Of a DNA stretch of 64,000 nt, positions 29,306 to 37,191 are shown one piece after another. The DNA is from CBDBDZ01 sp965204215 (GTDB lineage: Bacteria > Pseudomonadota > Gammaproteobacteria > Pseudomonadales > GM7GCV1). How positions within the stretch are numbered: position 1 is the first letter of the stretch; every line of letters begins with the position of its first letter. Both the position numbers and the translations under genes were made by a program. The DNA lies in contig CBDBDZ010000014.1 of NCBI GenBank assembly GCA_965204215.1, positions 1,054,001 to 1,118,000 on the forward strand, in the 5' to 3' direction. The notes below the pieces were generated by a model. That model ran no database searches. It had not been told where the DNA came from and worked only from the letters and a program-made list of their open reading frames with translations.

Positions 29306-29405
29306 AAGTAATCTCCTAATAATTAAACGGAGATGCAGTCTCTAACAAATAGCATTAAATTTAAAGAGTGTGCTTAATTGAGCGCTTACACATATTCCCC
29401 ATAGT

Positions 29406-31355
29406 GTGGATACTGAGGGGGCAGTATTTACAGAACGCTATAATTATGATAATTTGGGACGTTTGTTAACCACAACCAATACAATTAAAGGTGAGTCTTA
29501 TACCTCAACTACCCATTATGACAGTTTGTACCGAGTGGATGGTTTAACCTATCCTGGTGGTTTTACCGCGCGCTATCGCTATAGTGATTACGGTTATTTG
29601 CAAGCGATTGAAAACGCGCATGGCAGTGTGGGCAATACCACAGTGTATTGGGAAGCCAGTGACGATGATGCGTTTGGCAATATTACGGGTTATAGTCAGG
29701 GCAATGGTGTGGTGACCAGCAAAGCCTTTGATCCGCAAACCGGTTTGATTGAGCGTATTGCCGCCATTAGAAACAGCAACAGTATTCAAAACCATCACTA
29801 CATTTTTGATACCGAAGGCAATTTGACTTCGCGTCGGGATGCTATGCGCAGTATTACTGAGCATTTTTGTTACGACAGTTTAAATCGTCTTACTCATTCG
29901 AATGTTGGTAGCAGTTGTAGTAGTGGTAAAACCATCACCTATGACTATCATGGGAATATTACAAGTCGCAGTGATGTACAGGGCAATCAAATGTATCAAT
30001 ATGGCAGTAATGCTGGCCCTCATGCGGTGACCAGTATTGGCAACGGTAATCCCTACACTTATAACGCCAAGGGTGAGATGTTAAGTGGTGGAGGTAAAAC
30101 TGGTTTGACTTATACATCCTATGGCAAACCAACGCATATGCAAAAAGGCAGCTATTACACAGATATTGCCTATGACTCCAATCAAAACCGTATTCAGCGC
30201 ATTGACGGCGGCAATACTTTTGTTGAAACCACTACTTATATTGGTAAGTTGTATGAAAAGGTGGTCACGTCACAGAAAACGCTGGAGCGGTTTTATATTG
30301 GTGACAGTGCTATTCATATTCAGGAGACCACGTCGAATAATAACTACAACGAGCGTACAGTTTATTTACACACCGACCATTTAGGTAGTGTGGTAGCTAA
30401 AACCGATGAAGCGGGTGCTATTATTGAAAACCTGGCTAACGAGCCCTGGGGCAAACAGCTTAGTGATAGTTGGAATGGTGCTGAAAAAGCGCAGGGCTAT
30501 AACCCCGAGGAAACCGATAGAGGCTTTACCGGACATGAGCATTTAACGGGTGTTGGTTTAATCCATATGAATGGCAGAGTGTACGACCCTGCTATTGGCA
30601 GGTTTATGAGTCCTGATCCGATTATTCAAGACCCGTTAAACACGCAGAGTTACAACCGCTATACCTATGTATTTAACAACCCACTGCGCTATATCGATCC
30701 GACCGGTTTTACCTGTGAAGATTCTGGAAATCCTGATACAGGTGGAAGCTGTACAACAACGGCACCTGATCTTAGTGGGGGTAATGGGGGTTTTGGTCAA
30801 TTTTTTGATTTTATTTCCAGGCTTCTTGTCGCGCCTGATATTGTTAGCGGTAATATTTTTAATGATGATGGTATCAATCAAAGTCAATTGCGAGATGATA
30901 TTTCCAATAGCTTTGTTGATGGCAGAGACTTTTTACTACCGAATGATTTAAGTATCCTTGCAGAGCATGGTGCCGATATTGCGGGAGCTGCGCTTGCTGA
31001 TGTGGGTGTGGGTAAACTGATTATTGGAGGTATTGCTACTAGAGCTAATAAGTTTACCAAACCAAAGGAGAAGATTGAGAATAAGGAGAAGAAAGTGGGG
31101 GGTAAGGACAAAACAAAGGATGTAGAACTTACAAAGTCCCAACGAAAAGGCATCAAGTCTCTAACGGATCAAATCAACATTCACCAACAAAAACTAGATG
31201 ATTTTAAAGCTAATCCTACCGTTAGACCTGGAATGGAAAACTTGTCGAAAGATTTGATTAAAAAGCAACAAGAAATAAGAATTAAACATTTTGAAACCGA
31301 AATTAGTACATTTAAAAATAATATAGAAAAAATCAAAAATGGGGAATTGCCATAA
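29406..31355 (+). CDS. Displaced Rhs cassette 3 (5' leader cut off by the IS66 composite)
   Basis: A 649-residue frame from a GTG at 29406 (VDTEGAVFTERYN, the same junction as cassette 2). Its natural leader (ATG 23490) is on the far side of the 5.8-kb insertion, so expression from the linker start is lost. The core is a mosaic: AIRNSNSIQNH as in cassettes 1 and 4, then HYIFDTEGNLTSRRDAM as in the main gene and cassette 2. After KEKKVGGKDK the tip (~555-649) is strongly helical and charged: LTKSQRKGIKSLTDQINIHQ, EIRIKHFETEISTF, NIEKIKNGELP. This resembles common helical Rhs tails of unknown activity. The following gene overlaps its stop codon. Confidence 0.78.
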   Translation: MDTEGAVFTERYNYDNLGRLLTTTNTIKGESYTSTTHYDSLYRVDGLTYPGGFTARYRYSDYGYLQAIENAHGSVGNTTVYWEASDDDAFGNITGYSQGNGVVTSKAFDPQTGLIERIAAIRNSNSIQNHHYIFDTEGNLTSRRDAMRSITEHFCYDSLNRLTHSNVGSSCSSGKTITYDYHGNITSRSDVQGNQMYQYGSNAGPHAVTSIGNGNPYTYNAKGEMLSGGGKTGLTYTSYGKPTHMQKGSYYTDIAYDSNQNRIQRIDGGNTFVETTTYIGKLYEKVVTSQKTLERFYIGDSAIHIQETTSNNNYNERTVYLHTDHLGSVVAKTDEAGAIIENLANEPWGKQLSDSWNGAEKAQGYNPEETDRGFTGHEHLTGVGLIHMNGRVYDPAIGRFMSPDPIIQDPLNTQSYNRYTYVFNNPLRYIDPTGFTCEDSGNPDTGGSCTTTAPDLSGGNGGFGQFFDFISRLLVAPDIVSGNIFNDDGINQSQLRDDISNSFVDGRDFLLPNDLSILAEHGADIAGAALADVGVGKLIIGGIATRANKFTKPKEKIENKEKKVGGKDKTKDVELTKSQRKGIKSLTDQINIHQQKLDDFKANPTVRPGMENLSKDLIKKQQEIRIKHFETEISTFKNNIEKIKNGELP

Positions 31356-31810
31356 TGACAATTCCCATTCAAAATTCAAACACTTTAATATTTCTTGATA
31401 TAAAACAATGGAACAGTGCCCTTATAAATATAAATCCATCTCCTAGTGCTGTTTTACTTAGTTCATATGAGCATCGAGGCGACAGCTTCCAAGACATGCG
31501 AGGCTTAATAGATAAACTAATAAAATTAGATTGTAAATATTTTGTTTGTGCTGGCAAAAACTCAGAGCAACTTCATGATTTCATTGATGATGTGATTTTT
31601 GATATATCATTGAGTAGTGGTCATAAAAATTATACAGATATTATGACTACTTGGCATAATGCTGATACTGATGAGGAAGTAGCATTCTTTTTCCTTCATC
31701 TAACAGATATATCTAATGGACTGCTGATTGTTTTTCTTGACGAAAGTAGAAGTGAAGATACCAGTTTAAAAAAAGCTATACTTAACTTGACGGATGCCTC
31801 GCAAACCTGA
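31355..31810 (+). CDS. Probable immunity protein of cassette 3 (DUF7684-like)
   Basis: A 151-residue acidic cytoplasmic protein whose ATG overlaps the toxin stop (TAATG), so the two are translationally coupled. The stretch CKYFVCAGKNSEQLHDFIDD and then DIMTTWHNADTDEEVAFFF resembles the small DUF7684-type proteins with their MTTWH motif (from memory, not searched). Position and coupling support an immunity role. It is more AT-rich than the Rhs core. Confidence 0.68.
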   Translation: MTIPIQNSNTLIFLDIKQWNSALININPSPSAVLLSSYEHRGDSFQDMRGLIDKLIKLDCKYFVCAGKNSEQLHDFIDDVIFDISLSSGHKNYTDIMTTWHNADTDEEVAFFFLHLTDISNGLLIVFLDESRSEDTSLKKAILNLTDASQT

Positions 31811-31850
31811 TTTATGATGAGTAATAACGAACTCCAAGTGGTAGTCTACG

Positions 31851-32093
31851 TCGCTTTTTGCTTGCTCAAAAACCGACACAAAAAGGCACCCTGCCAACAG
31901 GCTATCGCTTCCCTCGCCGTTTATGTTGAGAGGGTCGCTCGGGAACCCGCCTGCGGCTCAAACACCCTCGCTTGTTTCCCGCTCTCCATTGCACGGCTCG
32001 GCTGTTGGCTTGAAGGGGAATGATTTCTAAGGTTGTCGCGCATACTGCGCTCCACAATATTGCAGCCTGTGGCTGCCCACATATTCCCCATAG
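31851..32093 (+). repeat. Cassette linker repeat, copy D
   Basis: Fourth linker copy, uninterrupted. It shows the sequence that copy C had before the IS66 insertion: CCCACATATTCCCCATAG then GTGGATACTGAGG. Its ATG 32020 opens cassette 4. Confidence 0.85.
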
Positions 32094-34095
32094 TGTGGAT
32101 ACTGAGGGGGCAGTATTTACAGAACGCTATAATTATGATAATTTGGGACGTTTGTTAACCACAACCAATACAATTAAAGGTGAGTCTTATACTTCAACTA
32201 CCCATTATGACAGTTTGTACCGAGTGGATGGTTTAACCTATCCTGGTGGTTTTACCGCGCGCTATCGCTATAGTGATTACGGTTATTTGCAAGCGATTGA
32301 AAACGCGCATGGCAGTGTGGGCAATACCACAGTGTATTGGGAAGCCAGTGACGATGATGCGTTTGGCAATATTACGGGTTATAGTCAGGGCAATGGTGTG
32401 GTGACCAGCAAAGCCTTTGATCCGCAAACCGGTTTGATTGAGCGTATTGCCGCCATTAGAAACAGCAACAGTATTCAGAATCATGTTTATGATTTTGATA
32501 CTGAGGGTAATCTGAATTGGCGTGAAGATGCTGTGCGCAGTATTACTGAGCATTTTTGTTACGACAGTTTAAATCGTCTTACTCATTCGAATGTTGGTAG
32601 CAGTTGTAGTAGTGGTAAAACCATCACCTATGACTATCATGGGAATATTACAAGTCGCAGTGATGTACAGGGTAATCAAATGTATCAATATGGCAGTAAT
32701 GCTGGCCCTCATGCGGTGACCAGTATTGGCAACGGTAATCCCTACACTTATAACGCCAAGGGTGAGATGTTAAGTGGTGGAGGTAAAACTGGTTTGACTT
32801 ATACATCCTATGGCAAACCAACGCATATGCAAAAAGGCAGCTATTACACAGATATTACCTATGACTCCAATCAAAACCGTATTCAGCGTATTGACGGCGG
32901 CAATACCTTTGTTGAAACCACTACTTATATTGGTAAGTTGTATGAAAAGGTGGTCACGTCACAGAAAACGCTGGAGCGGTTTTATATTGGTGACAGTGCT
33001 ATTCATATTCAGGAGACCACCTCGAATAATAACTACAATGAACGCACGGTATATTTACACACCGACCATTTAGGCAGTGTGGTAGCTAAAACCGATGAAG
33101 CAGGCGCTATTATTGAAAGCCTGGCTAACGAGCCCTGGGGAAAGCAGCTTAGTGATAGTTGGAATGGTGCTGAAAAAGCGCAGGGCTATAACCCCGAGGA
33201 AACCGATAGAGGCTTTACCGGGCATGAGCATTTAACGGGTGTTGGTCTTATTCACATGAATGGCAGAGTGTACGACCCTGCTATTGGCAGATTTATGAGT
33301 CCTGATCCAATTATTCAGGATCCGTTAAACACCCAAAGTTATAACCGCTATACCTACGTGTTTAACAACCCACTGCGCTATGTTGACCCGACCGGTTTTA
33401 CCTGTGAAGATTCTGGAAATCCTGATACAGGTGGAAGCTGTACAACAACGGCACCTGATCTTAGTGGGGGTAATGGGGGCTTTACAGTTTTCGATTTTGT
33501 GCAATTTACCTTTAACAATTTTGGAGAACTATACAATAACCCTGATTACAATATCAATGATACTTACCTGGGTGGCACAGAAGCAGGAGCTTTTGCTGAG
33601 TCAGTTCATAGTGCTTTTGATCCGGTTAACAACCTGAATGATTTAAAAGAAGAATTGGCAACAGCAGGTATTATTGCGGGCATTACGGGTGTGATAGCCA
33701 AAAAAGCAGATAAATTTAAAAAATGGGGTGAGAAAATTAAGGAGACGTTTGCCAGAGGGAATAAAGAGAAAAAGGTGGGTGCGAAGGAACCTACAGTTGG
33801 AGGGGGTGGTACACTTGACAAATTGACATCAAATGAACAAGCACGAGTTCAAAATGCAGCAAATCGGTCTGGGAAAGATATAAGTGTTGTAGGTAGTAGA
33901 GTAAACCCAAACAAAGACCTTAGACCTGACTCTGACTTTGATTTTGTTATTGATGTAAATGCTAAAACAAGGAATAGCTTGTCAAGGTCATTACCTGGTT
34001 CAAAAAATGTGAGAGAGTCTATCTCTAATAATCAAGATATCTTTAAAGGCTCTGTAAATATTGATAAACCTCATGTGATTTTCCACCCGAGATAA
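32020..34095 (+). CDS. Displaced Rhs cassette 4 (core plus nucleotidyltransferase-like toxin tip)
   Basis: A 691-residue frame with the linker leader MISKVVAHTALHNIAACGC joined at VDTEGAVFTERYN. It has the cassette 1-type allele AIRNSNSIQNHVYDFDTEGN. It leaves the shared sequence earlier than the others, just after DLSGGNGGF, and continues with its own connector (TVFDFVQFTFNNFGELYNN ... GIIAGITGVIAKKADKF) before returning to NKEKKVG. The tip (~595-691) contains ISVVGSRVNPNKDLRPDSDF then DFVIDVN. This matches the nucleotidyltransferase signature hGSx(n)SDxD, with the two aspartates expected to bind metal. It may therefore act by nucleotidylating a target (inference). The downstream 98-residue gene is its likely immunity gene. 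Confidence 0.82.
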   Translation: MISKVVAHTALHNIAACGCPHIPHSVDTEGAVFTERYNYDNLGRLLTTTNTIKGESYTSTTHYDSLYRVDGLTYPGGFTARYRYSDYGYLQAIENAHGSVGNTTVYWEASDDDAFGNITGYSQGNGVVTSKAFDPQTGLIERIAAIRNSNSIQNHVYDFDTEGNLNWREDAVRSITEHFCYDSLNRLTHSNVGSSCSSGKTITYDYHGNITSRSDVQGNQMYQYGSNAGPHAVTSIGNGNPYTYNAKGEMLSGGGKTGLTYTSYGKPTHMQKGSYYTDITYDSNQNRIQRIDGGNTFVETTTYIGKLYEKVVTSQKTLERFYIGDSAIHIQETTSNNNYNERTVYLHTDHLGSVVAKTDEAGAIIESLANEPWGKQLSDSWNGAEKAQGYNPEETDRGFTGHEHLTGVGLIHMNGRVYDPAIGRFMSPDPIIQDPLNTQSYNRYTYVFNNPLRYVDPTGFTCEDSGNPDTGGSCTTTAPDLSGGNGGFTVFDFVQFTFNNFGELYNNPDYNINDTYLGGTEAGAFAESVHSAFDPVNNLNDLKEELATAGIIAGITGVIAKKADKFKKWGEKIKETFARGNKEKKVGAKEPTVGGGGTLDKLTSNEQARVQNAANRSGKDISVVGSRVNPNKDLRPDSDFDFVIDVNAKTRNSLSRSLPGSKNVRESISNNQDIFKGSVNIDKPHVIFHPR

Positions 34096-34098
34096 AAT

Positions 34099-34395
34099 AT
34101 GTTAGAAATGAAAAATTTTGAACTTTTAAATACTGACAACCCGCCTGTTATAAGAAATTTAAATCGAAGTTTTCCTGGCATTTTAATGCAAGGGGATACA
34201 CTTAGAATAATTTTAGATGATATAGAAGAACTCCAAAAAGAAGTCTCTGTAGGGGATTTAGAGTCTATTAAAGACATATCTGATGTATTGCAAGAGAAAT
34301 TTGTAGATATTTTGATTCACTATGAAAAAACTCTAAAAGAACATTGCATAGATATTCCTTACGCCAACTCCATTTTGCCTTGTAAAAATGATTAG
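34099..34395 (+). CDS. Probable immunity protein of cassette 4 (DUF6959-like)
   Basis: A 98-residue acidic protein starting 3 bases after the cassette 4 stop. Motifs such as NRSFPGILMQGDTLRIILDD and LIHYEKTLKEHCIDIPYA resemble small proteins annotated DUF6959 (from memory). No signal peptide is present, so a cytoplasmic inhibitor is expected. ATG 34099 or the next Met (residue 4) could be used. The 142 bases between its stop and the IS66 end at 34538 hold no gene. Confidence 0.7.
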   Translation: MLEMKNFELLNTDNPPVIRNLNRSFPGILMQGDTLRIILDDIEELQKEVSVGDLESIKDISDVLQEKFVDILIHYEKTLKEHCIDIPYANSILPCKND

Positions 34396-34545
34396 TGATG
34401 AATAACAAATCTGAAATCCCGAATGGGCTTATGATTCTAAAGAGTAATTTACAGTCCCAATAATGTGTTGGGCTTACTCTATAAAATTCTTTGGAGGCAA
34501 TCAAACGGTAGTTGGTGCAAAAGCTTCTCAATCAGTGGTAAGCGC

Positions 34546-34722
34546 TCAATTAAGCACACTCTTTAAATTTTTGAATTGGTCAGGTAGCAGTTGTTCGACG
34601 TTGTTTAAATCTTCCATCTGAGGCAGCTTTTCCAACACCCACTTGAGATAAGCATGGGGCTCCACCTGATGGGCTTTGGCAGTTTCAATCAAGCTGTAAA
34701 GATTAGCACTGGCTTTGGCACC
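34546..34722 (-). pseudogene. tnpC: tnpC fragment of IS66 copy 3 (C-terminal part)
   Basis: Encodes the last ~58 residues of TnpC (GAKASANLYSLIETAKAHQV to KSVLN). It is cut at 34722 by IS66 copy 4. The reading frame runs on a few codons into the inserted element (MSAY) only by chance. Confidence 0.9.
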
Positions 34723-34730
34723 GTAAGCGC

Positions 34731-36389
34731 TCAATTAAGCGCACCCTTTAAATTTTTGAATTGGTCAGGTAGCAGTTGTTCGACGTTGTTTAAATCTTCC
34801 ATCTGAGGCAGCTTTTCCAACACCCACTTGAGATAAGCATGGGGCTCCACCTGATGGGCTTTGGCAGTTTCAATCAAGCTGTAGAGATTAGCACTGGCTT
34901 TGGCACCGCGAGTTGAGTTCGAGAACAACCAGTTCTTGCGCCCCAGTACAAAGGGTCGAATGGCATTTTCGGCTGGGTTATTGTCGATGGGATAATCGCC
35001 ATGTTCAATGTATACACTCAGGTAGTTCCATTGATTGGTCAGATAGACCAGGGCTTTACCCAATGCTGTTTCAGGGGGTGTAATCAACAGGTTTTTTTCG
35101 CGCCATTGGTTGAGTTTATCCACAACAGGTTTGGAATGTTGCTGACGATAGGCTCTGCGTTCAGGTTCGGTGTCAAGCTGCATTACCTGTTTTTCAATGG
35201 CATATAACTTTTGTATCCATGCTAGCGCTTGATCGGCTTTGCCACTCTTGCCTTTAGGCTGTGCTTGTTTCGCCTCATGGAACTTGCGCCTTGCATGAGC
35301 CCAACAGCCCAGACGCTGAATCTTGTCACGATGTAGTTGGTTATAACCAGAGTAGCCATCCACCATGATAACTCCCTTGTACCCTGACAGTAAGTGTTCT
35401 GCAACAGCACCACTGCGACTATCAGCATAGTGAAAGATGACATCGTGATAGCTTTTATCCGGAGGGCCTGCACGTTGTACCCACATGTAGTGTTTTTTGT
35501 TGCTTGAACCCTGCTCAGGTCGCAGCACCTGTACTGGCGTTTCATCCATATGAATGACAGGTTGTTCCAATAATCGATCACTTAGTGCATTGATCAGCGG
35601 CTGTATCAATGTGCCACAATGAATCATCCAATTGGCTAGTGTATTACGCTTCAACTCCACCCCAATACGTCGAAAGATAGTTTCCTGGCGATATAGCGGT
35701 AAACTATCTTGATATTTACTGGTGATAACATGAGCTAATAGTCCCGCACTGGCAATGGCGCTTTCAATCGGTTGCTTAGGTTTGCGTGCAGTGACTATAT
35801 AAGACTGGCAATGAGGGCAAGCATATTTTTTGCAGATATGTCGAATGACTTTAACCTGTGCCGGTATAATATCAAGCTGTTCACTACTGGCTTCACCAAT
35901 AGCTTTCAGTGACGTGCCATCATGTGGGCAGATGCGCTGCTCTGCACTCAAATCATAGATGCGTTCTTCACGTGGTAAATCATCAGGTAACGCAACCCTG
36001 CCGCGTTTCTTGCGGCGATGTGGCTTCACAGTAATACTATCAGTATCTGATGGCGCTGATTCCAAAGCATCGTCATCACAGGCGTGTTCAGCTTCATCGA
36101 ATAAGGATAACTGGTGAGGATTCAACTGCTCCGAAGAACGCCCAAAACGCTGTTGGCGCGCTTGCGCCAGTTGCTCTAACAATTGTTGAATGCGTTGTCT
36201 TTGGGTGTTCACTGTAGATTCCTTGCGTTGCAACTCTGTGTCTTTATCCTGTAGTTCATTATTCTTATCTTGTAGCGTTTTATCCTTGCTATGAATCAGT
36301 TTTAAATGCGCTGCCTGCTGCTTTTCAAGACGCTCAACTTGCTCAACAAGTTGTTGATTTTGCTTCTGTAATTGCACTAAATTCATCAC
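34731..36389 (-). CDS. tnpC: IS66 transposase TnpC, copy 4
   Basis: Full length, 552 residues, one more than copies 1 and 2 because of SAPSDTDSITV in place of SAPSDDSIAV; the same extra codon is in copy 3. It keeps HMDETPVQVL, MVDGYSGYNQ and NNPAENAIRPF, and the two zinc-binding clusters. The final residues read KGALN owing to the changed terminal repeat. Confidence 0.95.
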   Translation of the reverse strand: MMNLVQLQKQNQQLVEQVERLEKQQAAHLKLIHSKDKTLQDKNNELQDKDTELQRKESTVNTQRQRIQQLLEQLAQARQQRFGRSSEQLNPHQLSLFDEAEHACDDDALESAPSDTDSITVKPHRRKKRGRVALPDDLPREERIYDLSAEQRICPHDGTSLKAIGEASSEQLDIIPAQVKVIRHICKKYACPHCQSYIVTARKPKQPIESAIASAGLLAHVITSKYQDSLPLYRQETIFRRIGVELKRNTLANWMIHCGTLIQPLINALSDRLLEQPVIHMDETPVQVLRPEQGSSNKKHYMWVQRAGPPDKSYHDVIFHYADSRSGAVAEHLLSGYKGVIMVDGYSGYNQLHRDKIQRLGCWAHARRKFHEAKQAQPKGKSGKADQALAWIQKLYAIEKQVMQLDTEPERRAYRQQHSKPVVDKLNQWREKNLLITPPETALGKALVYLTNQWNYLSVYIEHGDYPIDNNPAENAIRPFVLGRKNWLFSNSTRGAKASANLYSLIETAKAHQVEPHAYLKWVLEKLPQMEDLNNVEQLLPDQFKNLKGALN

Positions 36390-36427
36390 GCAATTATAGC
36401 AAAAACAACACCAGAAATCCCTCTAAA

Positions 36428-36784
36428 TCAACCCCCAACCGATAAATAATTTAAGGCTTTATGACCTTGCATCCTGGTCACATCCAAACCGCGTAATAAC
36501 CACTCCAATTGTTCAACAGACCACTCCAATACTTCCGATTCCAGGCGCTTGGGCCACTTGAAACGATGCCGTTCAAGACGTTTATACCATAAACAAAATC
36601 CCGTCTTGTCCCAGTACACGATTTTAACTTTGTCACGTTTGCGATTACAAAATACAAATACTGCACCACTCATCGGCAACAGCGATAGCTCTTGTTCAAT
36701 AATCAAAACCAGTCCATTAATCGACTTGCGAAAGTCAACATAGTCACGATGTAAATACACCTGGGGCACCCAATCCCACTTCAT
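36428..36784 (-). CDS. tnpB: IS66 accessory protein TnpB, copy 4
   Basis: 118 residues, the same protein as in the other copies, coupled to tnpA by a 4-base overlap. Confidence 0.95.
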   Translation of the reverse strand: MKWDWVPQVYLHRDYVDFRKSINGLVLIIEQELSLLPMSGAVFVFCNRKRDKVKIVYWDKTGFCLWYKRLERHRFKWPKRLESEVLEWSVEQLEWLLRGLDVTRMQGHKALNYLSVGG

Positions 36785-37107
36785 GACAAACCTGTCAATA
36801 CCTCAACCAGCCAACTCGATGACACTCCAACTGGAAACTCAAGCCGTAGCTCTGAATAGTACACAACTACTTTTTCTGATTCAGGGACTTCTAACTTAGG
36901 CTGTATCTCAACAGGAACAAAACGCTCGCAACCAATACCTGAACCCCTTCGGGTGACTGTTTCTTCTACCTCCCAGCCCAACTGTTTACGACGACGGCTA
37001 AAGTGCTTGCTACAAATACTTCGAGACCCACACCAGGACTTTATACTTTGTCCACTCAAGGCTTGGGCTTCAAAAAGAGCAAACCAGTCTTCTGGGCTGC
37101 GCTTCAT
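36781..37107 (-). CDS. tnpA: IS66 accessory protein TnpA, copy 4
   Basis: 108 residues, the same protein as in copies 1 and 2. First gene of the nested element, with GGAGATTACTT before the ATG. Confidence 0.92.
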   Translation of the reverse strand: MKRSPEDWFALFEAQALSGQSIKSWCGSRSICSKHFSRRRKQLGWEVEETVTRRGSGIGCERFVPVEIQPKLEVPESEKVVVYYSELRLEFPVGVSSSWLVEVLTGLS

Positions 37108-37191
37108 AAGTAATCTCCTAATAATTAAACGGAGATGCAGTCTCTAGCAAATAGCATTAAATTTAAAGGGTGTGCTTAATTGAGCGCTTAC

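Larger units (their letters stand above)
23557..29389. mobile_element. Composite transposon-like unit: IS66 - truncated IS630 - IS66
   Basis: Two IS66 copies of 2466 bp each in the same orientation enclose 901 bp of a truncated IS630. Outer flanks carry the same 8 bp, ACATATTC (23549-23556 and 29390-29397). Inner flanks differ (GGTTTATC at 26023, GCTAAGGG at 26916). An outer-only duplication fits transposition of the whole 5.8-kb block as one unit; recombination between two separate insertions is the alternative. Confidence 0.8.
26924..29389 (-). mobile_element. IS66-family element, copy 2
   Basis: 2466 bp, same length and termini as copy 1, left end GTAAGCG at 26924 and right end at 29389. 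All three genes are intact. Its tnpC differs from copy 1 near the N-terminus (EENRRLKAQQ instead of EQVERLEKQQ), a local allelic patch within the coiled coil. Confidence 0.93.
34723..37191 (-). mobile_element. IS66-family element, copy 4, nested in copy 3
   Basis: 2469 bp inserted in tnpC of copy 3, flanked on both sides by TTGGCACC (34715-34722 and 37192-37199), the 8-bp duplication typical of IS66. Terminal repeats differ by one base between ends, and both have GGGTG/CACCC-type changes against copies 1 and 2. All three genes are intact. Confidence 0.95.
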
